Shown here one piece after another: positions 13,240 through 25,724 of a stretch of 64,000 bases of DNA. The stretch covers positions 2,790,001-2,854,000 of the forward strand of contig VCCP01000005.1 of assembly GCA_005765155.1 (NCBI GenBank). The letters run 5' to 3'. The stretch's first letter is position 1. Each line of letters begins with the position of its first letter. A program made the position numbers and the translations under genes. This DNA comes from Zelopaecilomyces penicillatus (taxonomy: Eukaryota; Ascomycota; Sordariomycetes; Hypocreales; Pseudodiploosporaceae). The notes beneath the pieces were generated by a model. It saw only the letters and a list, made by a program, of their open reading frames with translations. It was not told the origin of the DNA and did no database searches.

Positions 13240-15195
13240 AATAAGATTAATATTAATAATTTATATTAATTCTTTTTTTTATTAAATAACGAATCTTATT
13301 ATAATTTTTTTTAAAGATAAAGTTTATTTAGGTTTATTTATAATCTTATAATATAATAATAATATTTTATTCTTTTAAGCCTTTAAATTTTTTTTTAAAT
13401 AATCTTATTTTATTAAAATATAAATATATTTTTAAGATATTATATTATTTATAAGATTTTATAATTATATTATTAATATATTTATTTTTAAATTAATATT
13501 TAAATATTTCTTTTAATTATAAAAGATTAATTTAATTTATTTTTAAATCTTAGTTTTATTTATTTTTCCTTCTATTTATTTTTTTATAATATTAATTTAA
13601 AGATAAAATCTTATTATTATTTTAATTCTTATTATTTATAAAAAATAATTAAATTCTATTATATATATATCTATATCTTAATATTTATATAATAGATCTA
13701 AGCTATATTAAATTAAATTTAGAATATTAATTTATTTATTATTTTTAATTTATATAATTATTTTATAAAAAATAATTAAAAAAGATATTAATATTATATT
13801 AATCTAAATATAATTTAAGCTTTTAATTATTTTTTATAATATATATTTTATATTAAATAATATATATTAAAATTTATTTATAAAAATATAATGGTTTTAT
13901 AAATCAAATATCTTTATTAATAATATAATTTATAGCCTTTTATTATAGGGTTTAAAGTATATAGATTATATTATAAAAATATTTTTACTTTATTTTAATA
14001 TAATATAAGCTTAATTTCTGTTTTAATAAATAGATTAAATATATCTCTCTCTTTATTAAAGATAATTAAGGGATAGCTATATTAGTTATAGCCTTAAAGG
14101 GCTAGTCTATATAAACAGATAGAGTATACCTAGATTATAAATATTATTATTAAATTTAAAGCCTTTTCTTTAATTTCTTAAAAAATCCTAGATAATGTTG
14201 AATAATTAATAAAATATTTTCTAGTTAATTCCTAGATTAAGAATAAAATTATTAATTAATCCCTTAAATTTATTTTTATTTATTATAGCTTTATAGCTTT
14301 TCTTAATTATTTTAAATCTTATATTTATATTTAATTATATATAATTACTCTGGATTATTTAATTAATCTTAAATATAATATATTATTATGTATATTATTT
14401 TTCTATTATTAAAATATTAATTTATTATAATTATATTATAAGATTATATCTTTTATAAGCTATTTTTAAGCTATAATTTAAGCTTTAATTTAAGCTTATA
14501 ATAATTTAATTTATAGATTTATATTAAAAGATATATAAATAATATAAGAATCTTAATAAAATATCAAAATATTTAATATAATATTATAATATTTAATATA
14601 ATATTAAAATATTTAATATAATATTAAAATATTTAATATAATATAAAATAAAATAAAATAAATAAGATTAAAAACCTTTTTTTATTATTATTATATAATT
14701 CTTATATATCTTATATTATTATATAATTATATTAATAAAAGAAAAATAATAATATATATTTAATCTTTTAATATTAAAATATATATAAAGAAATATAATA
14801 ATCTTTTTAATAAATAATAATATTATTATAAAACTTATTATATATATATAATAAAATTAAAAAGATTATATAAATATAATTTAATAATTTAATATATTAT
14901 TTAATATATTATTTAATCCTAAATTATAAGGGTTAATTATAGTAAATAAAATATTTATTATTTATAAATATTAATTTAAAAAATAATAATATAACTATAA
15001 AATATTAATTTATTAAATAAATTAAAAATATATTTTATATTTTATTTAATTAATTAAGATAAATAATATATTATTAATATTAACACTTTAAATATTTTAA
15101 TTAATATAATTATTAATAGCTTTTTAAATCTTTGATGATTATATTTGTAATTAATATAATAATAATAATATAAGAATTAAAAGATAAATAGCTAT
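13240..15195. repeat. RIP-degraded AT-rich DNA up to gene island 1
   Basis: AT-rich sequence without recognisable genes runs from the end of element 3 to the start of the RNase H2C island. The change to normal composition is abrupt, near 15195-15240. Apart from the 20-bp tandem array listed separately I see nothing in it. Confidence 0.65.
14561..14640. repeat. 20-bp tandem repeat, four exact-length units
   Basis: Four consecutive 20-base units start at 14561, 14581, 14601 and 14621. The consensus is ATATTAAAATATTTAATATA and two adjacent units are identical. The unit is itself nearly palindromic. Confidence 0.85.
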
Positions 15196-15351
15196 TTTCT
15201 CTTAGTTAACTATAAGAATATAGCTCTTAATTAGCCACCTGAGGATCAACAGTTATATAGACAGTGAGTATTTCACCGTTTAAAAACCTAGCTCCATACT
15301 AACGAACCAGACATCATCTTATCACCTCCACGACACAACAGCCTATATGTC
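15196..15351 (+). promoter_or_regulatory. Upstream region of the RNase H2C gene
   Basis: About 155 bases of normal composition lie between the AT-rich block and the start codon. They must hold the leader and probably much of the promoter, since repeat DNA begins immediately upstream. No TATA box stands out from the AT-rich background. An out-of-frame ATG at 15347 lies five bases before the chosen start, in weak context (T at -3). The chosen ATG has G at -3 and G at +4. Confidence 0.45.
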
Positions 15352-15910
15352 ATGGAGCCACCTCAACAAGTACAAGTCGCTGTCCATCTTCTTCCGTGTG
15401 AGATTCACCATACTGGCTCAATCAAGCTCAATACTGAATATTGGGCCACAAGCAAAGACGAAAGTTTGTACACGTTTGTCTCCCACACAGGCATACGCCA
15501 TAAATCTAACAACGACAATCTTTTCAGTTGCGAATAGTCCATCATATTTCCGCGGAAAGAAGCTAAAAGGCCAAAACATCACGCTGTCCAAGCAATATCA
15601 AGGTTTTGTTTTGGAACGCAGACATGAGATTTTGCAATCTGGCATTTCCCCTGGAGCCGGGCTGCCGGATAAGCACCCATCTGAAGAGCCATTCAAACTG
15701 GGTACGATGTGTACTGCGGGAACTTTTCCACATGTATTTTTTTGGTCTCATGAAGCCATTGCCAACGGATCATCAGACCCATACCCCAGAAGTGCTTTAG
15801 AATGGCTACAATTTGCAGAGCAGGTAGGTCGGAAACGCTATCATAATAACAGACATGACCATGGATATTGACATATATAGATTCACTCACATGACGGCCA
15901 ACAGAAGTAA
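15352..15910 (+). CDS. rnh203: Ribonuclease H2 subunit C
   Basis: This encodes the small accessory subunit of RNase H2, the nuclear heterotrimer that removes ribonucleotides and RNA:DNA hybrids from DNA. Three exons, 15352-15463, 15528-15823 and 15881-15910, give 145 residues. Intron 1 (64 nt) has donor GTTTGT, branch CTAAC and acceptor TTTTCAG. Intron 2 (57 nt) has donor GTAGGT and acceptor ATATATAG. Once spliced, the family signatures line up: LLPCEIHHTGS near residue 13, YFRGKKLKGQ near 45, then a variable loop, then FFWSHEA, DPYPRSALEWLQFAEQ and the final IHSHDGQQK. No active site is expected, because catalysis is in subunit A. Reading through the introns gives a misleading 174-codon frame from 15347 with a wrong N-terminus and tail. 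The gene stands alone, with AT-rich repeat DNA beginning within about 150 bp upstream and 400 bp downstream, and shows no RIP damage. The family call is from recalled motifs. Confidence 0.85.
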
Positions 15911-16253
15911 TCACTAAGTAAGATACATGTGGGTCTTGGATACCGCTCAGTAGTTTTGTAGTATAATAGGATAACCGTCTACGTGGCCCGCCAGGAGCAG
16001 GCTGTAGAACCCAACAGTGAGAGCAATCTCATTCTGGTGGTCAACACCGGGGCCGGCGACTTATGTGTAGATGTAGCAATATGATCAACCTCGCAAAATT
16101 GAGGTGAAGCGTAGTCCTGGATGGGATTCACTTAAACCCTGCTCCGGGTCAAAGATTTTTGATATTCAATTTCACCTGACATTGCTCAAGGCAACCCGTT
16201 TGTTAGTACCTTAAGAGGTACTAATAATGCACTCCGTACTACGTAGGTACCCA
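15911..16253. other. Non-coding tail of gene island 1
   Basis: This is 343 bases of normal composition after the RNase H2C stop codon. It should contain the 3' UTR. A 37-codon open stretch on the minus strand at about 15955-16060 is too short and unsupported to call. A strong hairpin and an ACTCCGTACTACGTAGGTACC-like palindromic string lie at its right end. Confidence 0.5.
16203..16224. repeat. Perfect 9-bp hairpin
   Basis: TTAGTACCT and AGGTACTAA form a perfect nine-base stem around the four-base loop TAAG. About 20 bases on, a second near-palindrome (GTACTACGTAGGTAC) follows. Such GTAC-rich palindromes occur dispersed in fungal intergenic DNA, and their role is unknown. Confidence 0.75.
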
Positions 16254-16482
16254 AGGGGGTGATAAAAAACACCGCTGGTGCCAACCTTCACAGCGAGTGG
16301 CTAAATGAGCGATTTCATACTTAATAATGAAGAAGAAAAGAATTTATTATAATATATAGTAATATCTAATAATATATATTATATTTAGATAAATTTATTT
16401 AATTATTTTAATGTTTTTCTGATTATTTAAAGGGTTTATAGCAAGTTTAGTATATAAGCAGTGGTATAATTTATCACCCTTT
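16254..16482. mobile_element. Small TIR element at island edge (MITE-like)
   Basis: The left end reads AGGGGGTGATAAAAAACACC and continues to GCTGG. The right end, at about 16459-16482, reads CAGTGGTATAATTTATCACC then CTTT. Reverse-complemented it matches the left end at most positions over about 25 bases, and several differences are C-to-T or G-to-A as RIP would cause. The left 60 bases are unmutated and the rest is AT-rich. A related copy of the left end lies at 44224. No target duplication is clear and there is no coding capacity in 229 bp. A non-autonomous DNA transposon is the simplest reading. Confidence 0.5.
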
Positions 16483-16997
16483 TAGTATCTAAGGTAGTAA
16501 GTCGACCTATCTAAGGTTTAGCTATACTAAACCACTAATATTATCTTAAACCTTATATACTATAATCATGTTTTATTATATATTTTATATATTAAAATTT
16601 TAATAATTATATTTTTAAAATTATTATATTTAATTATATTAAAATTAATTTTATAAATATATAAAAAGATATAATATTAGATATATCTTAATAAATTATT
16701 TATAAATATTAAAGAAATCTTTAATTAATATTTTAATATTAATTAAATAGCTTATAATTTATAAAAACTATTATAAAATATATATAATCTTATAATAAAT
16801 TAAAAAAAATTAAAAAAAAATATTTTTATAATTAAATTCTTATATAAAAAGCTTTAAAGCTTTTATTAATATATAAATAATTTAAAAGCTTTATTAAAAA
16901 AATCCTTATAAATAATAATAATTTTTTATATTTTAAAAAATATTAAATATAAGATTTTTTATTTTAAAATCTTAATATAAAGATTCTTTAAAATAAA
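16483..16997. other. AT-rich spacer, partly spared from mutation
   Basis: The first 90 bases keep some G and C, including a CpG in GTCGACC. A perfect hairpin sits at 16515-16533: GGTTTAG, loop CTATA, CTAAACC. The remaining 430 bases are plain AT-rich DNA. The duplication AAAAT of element 1 follows at 16998-17002. No gene is visible. Confidence 0.55.
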
Positions 16998-17002
16998 AAA
17001 AT

Positions 17003-17135
17003 TATTATAATTATCTATATCAGACTATTGGAACAGTTATCCCTTTATTCCTTTATCCTCTTAATTAGATTATCAGATAACTAGCTAGATTATTAGATTA
17101 GATAGAAAATAGAATTATCCTTTTTATATATAATA
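17003..17135 (+). repeat. Left LTR of element 1
   Basis: This 133-bp LTR is preceded by the duplication AAAAT. It is slightly less mutated than its partner: it keeps TATCAGACTATTGGAACAG where the right copy has TATTAGATTATTAGAATAG, exactly the C-to-T and G-to-A changes expected of RIP. Confidence 0.85.
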
Positions 17136-20100
17136 ACTGATAGTAATTGCTTATAATAGTTATATAATCCCTATCCCTATATAATAATTATTTATAAACT
17201 TTGTTTTATTTAAACCTAATAATTTAATAATTAAGTCTATTAATAAATTTTTTTATTATTAAGATAATTATCTAGATATAAATAATAATATTCTAATTAT
17301 TAAATATATTATTAAATTTACTTAAATAAAATATCTATATATATTTATTATTATCAAAAAGGATATTAAAAAAGCTAAGAAACTATTAAAAAATACTATA
17401 ATTATTTAAAATCTATTATCCTATTTCCTATTAAACTAGATAAAAAGAAAGGATAAATTTATTTAATATTTATAGAAATAATATAAATAATATTTAAAAC
17501 CTAAATCAATTAATATAATTATTAATATAATACTATTAATACCCTATTATCCTATTAATAATAATAGATTAATAATTATTAATAAAGTATTAAAAAATAT
17601 ATATTTAAATATAATATTTTTATTTATTCTTATTAATTTTAGATAAATAAATAATAGTATTAAACTATTAAATTAAAATAGATAGCTATAAATAAGATTT
17701 TTATATAGAGCTATATTAATATTAAAGAAATTATTAAAGAATAAGCTAATAATTAGACTTATATCTTTTAATTAAATCAGGTAATATTATTAATAATTAT
17801 TAGAAAAAATAGATTAAACCCTTTTTTTAAATAAGAAAATATAGAAAAGATTTATTATATTATCTAGTATTAATAAATAAAATATATATAATATTAATTA
17901 TACTCCCTTTAAGGTATTATTATAGATAACCTTATTATTATTAAATAATTCTATATTATTATTATTATCTTTATTAATTAATCTATTTTTATTATTTTAT
18001 TAAGAGTTAATTATTTATCTTAAAATATAAAGGGATAATATAATTAAAGTATAAAATACTTTTATAATAAATAATTAAAAGGTTTCTTTAACAGTATTAA
18101 ATATAATATATTCTATTAATCTATTAAATAAGTAATTTCAGATATTACTTAAATAGATAATTAAGAATATAATAAATAAATTAAATAATAAAATAATTAA
18201 TTAATTATAAAGGATTATTTAAGCTTAATATAATAATTAAAAGATATAAAAGATTAAAATATTTAATTCTGGATTAGAAAAGTCTTTTAATAGATTAAAT
18301 ATAGTATAAATTAAAGGTAATACTATTTAAAGAAATATAGATCTTTTTATTAAAAGTATTTAAGATAATATAACTTATTTATCCTATATTAAAATTATTT
18401 ATATAAATCTTTCTTAATTATTATATAGAAAAGTATTATATTAATAGATTAATATAATAATAGAATAATAATATTAGATTATTAAAAGATCTATTAATAT
18501 ATAGATTATAGTATTATAGAAATAGTTTAGAATAGATAAAGTTAATACTATTAGGTAATTATTAATTATAAAATATTTTAAAAAAGATTATTATTAAGAT
18601 ATTAATATTAAGGAATAAGCTTTAAAGCTATTCTAAGTAATAAAAATAGTTAGATTTAAATTAATTAATTAATAATTAAGCTAAATCTATATTTATTTAA
18701 ATAAATCCCTTAATAAATTAATTTTTTATTTATAAAAAGGTATAAATCTAAATAAATATCTTAAATATATTTATAAAAAACAATAAGCTTAATAAATAAT
18801 ATTTAATAAGATTAAATTACTTTTTAATATAATTATATTAAGATACTATTAGATAGATAGTATAAAAATAATAGAATTAATATATATATCTAATAAATTA
18901 AATAATTAGATATATTATAGATAGAATAATTAATATTTTAATTAATAAAGATAATAATTATAAAATCTATAATAAATAGATTAAACCTTTATAATAGATC
19001 GAAATATATATAGAGGATTTATAGGAATAAGATTATATAATTATTTAATAGATTAAATAAATTAAAGATTAAATAGATTTTTTTATAATAAAGGATAAAT
19101 AAACCCTTAAACATAAATAAGATATATACTTTTATATAATAGATTAAATCAATAGAATGATTTTTATAAAGAATTAAATATAAGATCTAATAATAATATC
19201 TATTAATAAAATAATTAATATTATTATTAAAATAAAAGAAATACTTAATCTATTTAATATTAATAATAGGTATTTAAATATTAAATATAAAATAATTATA
19301 TTTATTATTAAAATAAAGATAATAAAGATATTAATATTAATATAAAAGATAAAAGTATTAAAAAGTATAAATAATAATTAAAGGCTATTAAATACTAGAT
19401 AATATTTAAATTTATTATTTATAACTTTAATAAAAACTATTATATATTAAATAATATTAATAAAACCTTTTTTAATTTTTTTTATAATTTATCTTTAGTA
19501 TTTATAATAATAGAAAAATCCTTATATTAATAGATTCTATCTTTTAAATTATCTATTTTATTACTTAAATATATTAGTAATAGAGATAAAGATATATAAA
19601 AGGATTATTTAAAATATAATATATATTTTAAAATAAGGTCTTTATTAATATATTATATATTTATAAATAATTATATAATATTAAAAAAAAAGTATTTAAT
19701 AAATCCTTTAAGCTATTATATTAAATAGAAACTTTTAATTAATAAAAGAGAAAAGAAAATTAAATTAAAGTATTTTTTTATTTTTAATAAGATTAAATAA
19801 TTAAAATAAATTAAAAATCAAATAATAATAAATTAATAAGGTATAACTATTTAAAGACTAAGATAAAATTATTATTAAATAGGATAGTTATAATTATAAT
19901 AATAGATTTAATATACTTAAATATATTAATTAATAAAGAATAGCTTTAAAAAAATTTATTAAATATAATCTTTTATAAAGCAGATAAACCAAAACTAATA
20001 TAAGGAATAATTAGATTATTAAAAATTATTAATAAAGCTAGATTCGATTTTTATATTATAGATTAAATTAATAGAAATTTAATATATATTTATTTTATAA

Positions 20101-21039
20101 TTAATACCTGATTAATAAAGGATCTAAAATCTAATATATTATTAAGGATAAATTTTATTAATAAATATAATATTAATATCTTAATTATAAGAAAGAAATT
20201 AAAAATCTATATAGTTTATAATATAATAATACCCTTTAAAATATAAATAAAGTATAAACTAATTTATTAAAGAGTTATAATAGTATAGAATATAATAATA
20301 CTATTAAGATTAAGGAAATAAATACTAATAAATTATACTTATCTTAACTATTATAATTTATATTTTATAAAAAGGGTATACTATTTTATATTAAAAGATA
20401 TAGCTATAATAGATTATATATATATAATAGATATTCCTAGTTTACTATTAATAATTAATTGGGTTATAATAATAAATAATATAGATAAGCTAATAAAATA
20501 TTAATATAAATAAATGCTAGGATATTTAAATAATTATAATAGATATAGATACTATATAGTATTATAAGAAAATATTAGTATAGTAATAAGCTATATAAAG
20601 GTAATAAATAGCGAATTTAATCTATTTAATAAAATAATTAAAATATTAAACTTACCTTTAAAGGTATTATAAGAATAAATTATATTATATTTAATAGATA
20701 GAAATAGTATTAAAAACCTAAAAAAAGGATTTATTATAAAACTAACTAAACTAAAAGAAATTAAGATTAAATAAGAAGTTTATATATATACTATAAATCC
20801 TATTAAAGCTAAGATAATTATAAAATTAATTAAAGCCTATAATATATAATATAATTAAGGGATTATTTTAATAAATAATAAAAATAAAATAAGAATTAAT
20901 CTTATAAAAGACTAATAAAAAGAAAAACTAATAATAAGATTATACCTATTAAAGATTAAAGATAGGAAATTTCTTAATAATATAATAAATAAGCTTTATA
21001 AATAAGAATATATAAGTTAAATAAGAAAACTAATACTTT

Positions 21040-21570
21040 TTAATTATCCTGTTTTTATTATTTAGTAATAGATTAAGGGAAAATAAAAAGGTAGAATAGT
21101 TATAAACCTAAGATAATTAAATAAAATTATAATATTAAATATCTACCCTATTCCTTTATAAGAAAAGATAATTTTATCTTTAAAAGGAAAGAAATATATA
21201 TTAATACTAAATATATTAATATTTTTCTATTAATTATTAATATATAATAAATATAAAGATAGAATAGTTATTATTAATTTATAAGGATTAGAAATATCTT
21301 ATATAATATTAATAGGATTTAAAAATAGTTTAGCTTTTATATAATAATTTATAAATTAAAGATTATACCCCTATAAAGATTTTATTAAGATATATATTAA
21401 TAATATAATTATATTTAATAATACCTTTAAGAAATATTATAATTATCTATATATAATATTAAAACTATTTAAAAATTTATAATTAATAATATTATTATTA
21501 AAATCCTTTTATATATACCTATTAATTAAATTATTTAATTTCTGGATTAATATATTTAAAATAAGTATAA
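21040..21570 (+). pseudogene. Gypsy reverse transcriptase relic
   Basis: One plus-strand frame reads GRIVINLR*LNKIIILNIYPI, then PL*EKIILSLKGKKYI. This matches the fingers/palm start of Ty3/gypsy reverse transcriptases with Gln codons turned to stops. About 240 bases on, IYINNIIIFNN stands where the catalytic YIDDIVIFSN motif belongs, so both catalytic Asp codons are now Asn, consistent with G-to-A change. It cannot be functional. Family recognition is from general knowledge of these elements. Confidence 0.8.
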
Positions 21571-22639
21571 TAGAAAATAAAATAAATATATTAAGGAAAT
21601 TAAAGATACTAATAATATTAATTAATCTAGAAACTTATTTAAAAATAACTATCTTTTTAAGATAATTTATCTTTAGATTCTAAATAAAGATAGAATTATT
21701 AGAGATTAGAAAAATAGCTTTACTAAAAAATTTAAGAAAAAAAGGTTAAACTATTAAAAGAATTAATAAAAAAATAAGAATATTTAAAATAAAAAAAATA
21801 AACTTTAAACTAATAAAATCAAAGAGGGAATCCTTTAAAATACTTTAGGATTATTTAATAAATAAGATAATACTACATTATTATAATTTAATAAGATTAA
21901 TCTTTTTAAAACTTAATATAAATAATTAAGAAATAGATCTTTTTATATTTTATTTTAAAAATAATATATAGGATAATAAGAAAATATTAATCTAGTAAAT
22001 ATAATCAATTATATTTTTAAGTAGATTATTAATAAAATCTAAAATAAGATATAAGCTAATTAAACTTAAGATTAGATATCTAGTATAATCTTATTAAAAG
22101 CTAAGAATAATAATCTAATTATTAAATAAATTAATAGTAATATTAATAGATTATATAGTAATAAAAGAAATAGTTAATTATATTAATATATTAATATCAG
22201 ATTTAATAAAAATAAATTATTAGCTAATAGTAATATCTATTTAGTTAAGTTAATATAAACTGGATATTTATTATATCCTAGGAAAAATAAATTTTATATT
22301 TAATATATTATTATAACTTCTAATTATAGATAATAAGTATTATAAAAAGGAATAAAAAAATCTATTAAAAAAAATAATAATAAATAAACTTAATAATATT
22401 TAAAAGGAAGATATATATTATTTAATAATAATAGTATTAATTAATAATAAACTAAAGATAGAATTTATAAAAGGATATATTAATAATTATAAATTTATTA
22501 AAATAATTAAAATATTAGAAATATAAAAACCAGAAGAAGAAATTAATATAAAAAAAAGATTAATAAATATTAAATTACCTTTTATAATAGATAATAAGCT
22601 ATTATATTAATTTAAATTAAATAATATAAGGAAACTATA

Positions 22640-23720
22640 TATCTTATAGAATTATATAATAATAATATTAATAAAAGCCTATAATTAAAACTTTTATATA
22701 GGATTATATAAGATAAATATAGTATTAAAAGACCTAATATTTTATTAAATAATAAAATAGATTAAATAATAGATATTTTATTATAAGATATACTTAGAAA
22801 ATTTAATTAATTAAGTAAAATTATTAGAAGAATTATAATTAATAATAACTTTATATAAACCTTTTTATATAATAGCTATCGATTTTATTATAGGACTTCT
22901 AAAGAAGATATTATAATTATTCTGGAAAATACCAGATTATAAGTATCTATTTAATATAATAATAATTATAATATATAAATAAAGCAGAAAATCAATATTA
23001 ATCCTAGAACTAATTTATTATATTATTAAATAATAAATTAATATATAATTAAGATTATTATTATTATATAATTAAGGAATTCTTAAGGTTATAATTAATA
23101 ATTAGGATATTAAATTTATTTTAGATTTTTAGAAGGGTCTTTTTAGGATATTAAAAATAAGACTTGCTTTTAATATTATATATTATTTATAGACTAATAG
23201 ATTATTTAAAAGAAAAAACCAGATTATAGTATTAATACTTAAATATTATCTAATAATATCAGATATACTATAGACTAAGATAATCCTAATACTATAATTC
23301 TTATTAAATAACTTAATTAATAACTTTATAGAAAAATTATTAAATAAATTGGTAATAGGGTTTAAATCTATTAGATTAATAGAACTATTATAAATAGATA
23401 TTAATAAAATAGATATTAAAATATTAGATATATTAAGATATCTATTTATAGATAAGGCTAATTATACTATAGATATAGTAATAGTATATATAAAATATAT
23501 ATATAATTAAAAGTATAGATCGATTGAATTTAAAATAGATAATAAGATATAACTAAGGCTATATAAGGGATATTAATTACTAGGAAAACCACTATAAAAA
23601 TAATTATAATAATAAATAGGATTATTTAAAGTAATTAAATAAGTAGGTTTATTAATATATAAATTAAATCTATCTATTTATTAAGGGATTTATTAAGTAA
23701 TATTGGTTATATATTTATAT
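22640..23720 (+). pseudogene. Gypsy integrase relic
   Basis: Around 22862 the plus strand reads PFYIIAIDFIIGLL, matching the first catalytic Asp region of retroviral-type integrases (PFHTIAIDFIVGLP in relatives). At about 23085-23225 come KVIINN*DIKFILDF*KGLF and TNRLFKRKNQ, matching the second Asp region (ISDRDSKFTSEFWK) and the TDGQSERTNQ block with the catalytic Glu. From 23560 to 23710, LPGKPL, GLFKVIK and a degraded IHPVISV segment form the C-terminal module typical of chromoviruses. Stops replace Gln and Trp. Confidence 0.8.
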
Positions 23721-23799
23721 CTAAAACCTAAGAGGAATAATCTATTTAATAGGATATTAGATAAGTAGATATAATTAATAAAAATTAAAGAATAAAATA

Positions 23800-23990
23800 A
23801 AGAATAAGAAATCCAGAAAATTATAAAAAGATAAATAAATAAAAGAGGAAGATATTTATAAATTAAATATATAGTTAAATAAAGAGATTTTAGATTAGAA
23901 TATAATAAATAAAGAAAAAGAAAAGAGTTTATATAGACTATAGTAAGCTTAATTGAAGATTATAAATAAAAAAACCTTATTAAAAAATTA
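23800..23990 (+). pseudogene. Chromodomain relic at the end of Pol
   Basis: The frame reads a degraded RGRYL, then IKYIVK*RDFRLEYNK*, then a LIEDY-like tail. This corresponds to the chromodomain core YLVKWKGFGPEYNEW, with both Trp codons now stops. In living relatives this domain steers integration to marked chromatin. Its place directly after the integrase is as expected. It is not functional here. Confidence 0.75.
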
Positions 23991-24469
23991 TAAGAAGTAT
24001 ATCTAATAAAAAAAGAATAAGAATAAGAAGAGATAAATAAGATATTAAAGATGAATTTATAGATATTATTATCTAGGAAAAAAGTAAGAAATTTCTAAAA
24101 AAAAAGAGTAAATACTATTAAAATAAAGAAAAAAAATAGTTATAAGGATTAAATATATAGCTATAAAAAATAATAAAGAACTTAAACCTTATAAAAATAA
24201 AATAAAAACTAATTATTAAAAGAATCAAATTTAAAAACTTATTAAGAGACTTTAATATAATAAACTATTTAATACTATTAATTAATAATAAAAGCTTTAA
24301 TCTTAAGGTAATAAATTATAAAATAATAAATACTTATTATATAAATTTATTAACTTACTATAATATTAATTATTTTATAAGCTTGGATTTAAGAGAATTA
24401 AGAATATATTATTATATACTAATAATCAAAGTATTTTATTATACTAGACTAAACTATAAAGATTATATA

Positions 24470-25400
24470 AAACTATTTAATATAATAATTATAAAGCTTA
24501 AATTAATTAAAGTCTTTCTTAAGGAAAAATAATAATTATAAAATAGATTAAAAAATATTAAAGAATAATTAAAAGAATTTAAGAATAAAATCTTAATTAT
24601 AGGTATTAATTAAATATTATATTTAAAGTATATCTTACTATTCTATATTATTAAAATATTTAAAAAGGTTTTAGGTAGAGAAAGATTAAATATAATATAT
24701 ATTATTAAAGAATATTAACTATTCTAATAACTTTTAATTATAATTATATATTATAAAGGATAAAAACTATTTCTATTAATAGATATATTAAAAAAATACT
24801 TTTACTTTATTAAGAGAATAGTTATTAATAATAGAATTATAGATAAGATAGATAAACTATTTATAAGATTCATAATACTAATAAATATATATCTTTTATT
24901 AATTAATAGATTAAATAGAGATTATTAAAAGGATTATATATTAGATTCTAATAAAAGTAACTTTAAAGAAGAAATCCTAATATATATTAAAGAATAAAAT
25001 TTTAATATAAAAAGATTTTAATCTATTACTTAATAAGAGATTAAATAAGTTTATATTTCTATTTTAAATAGATTATTTACTTTAATATCAGAATAATAAA
25101 GCTCTATAATTAAAGAAATTAAAGCTAAAATAATATTAATAATTATTATTATAATAAATACTAAATATAAAATTTGATTAAATTTATTTATTAAGGAATT
25201 AAATTTAAATAATATTAAGAGTTTATTAATAAAATAGAAAAAGAATAAAATAAAGATATAATAAAGGATAAAAGCTTTAATATATACCCTATTATTATAA
25301 AAAGGATTTGATTTAATTAAAACACCTAGAGAAATAATAATAATATTAGTATCTAATAATCAAGTTCTTTATAATAAGATTAAAAAAGAAATCTAATATA
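24470..25400 (+). pseudogene. Possible extra reading frame downstream of pol
   Basis: Between the chromodomain and the right LTR lie about 1.7 kb, more than a simple chromovirus needs. One plus-strand frame runs about 310 codons without an apparent frameshift. Its interruptions are almost all TAA or TAG, often in pairs like Gln-Gln, and it has charged, helix-like stretches such as RDY*KDYILDSNKSNFKEE. I count roughly 23 stops. That is only modestly below chance for such AT-rich DNA, so the case is weak. I do not recognise a family. Confidence 0.3.
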
Positions 25401-25724
25401 TTATTATTATATAAATAATAAATAAATAAATTAGATTGCTTATTATATTATATAAATATAATTATTAGGAAAATATAATATTAAGAAAGGAGGTTTATAT
25501 AAATTAAGGAAAAATTATTAATATTATAATTAAGAATAAAATTAATTTAGATAATACTATATAATAGATAAAGTCAGATTTATAAATAGAGATTATAATC
25601 TTAAAGATTAAACTAAATATAATAATAGAGGTTTAGAAAGAAATAATATAATATATAAAATTAGTTATATAATAAATAAGTAAGCAATAAAGGACTAGTT
25701 GCCTTTTTCTTAATAATAGATAAT

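Noticed and set aside
15347..15871. A 174-codon open frame beginning MSWSHLNKYKS as the gene of island 1
   Set aside because: It starts in weak context, and its first 60 codons are the wrong frame of exon 1 plus intron 1. Splicing two introns gives a better, family-consistent protein from 15352.
15950..16060. Possible tRNA or small minus-strand membrane-protein gene
   Set aside because: A GTAGTATAATAGGATAA string looks like a tRNA A box, but no acceptor stem or T-arm pairs. The open minus-strand stretch is under 40 codons with no start or splice support.
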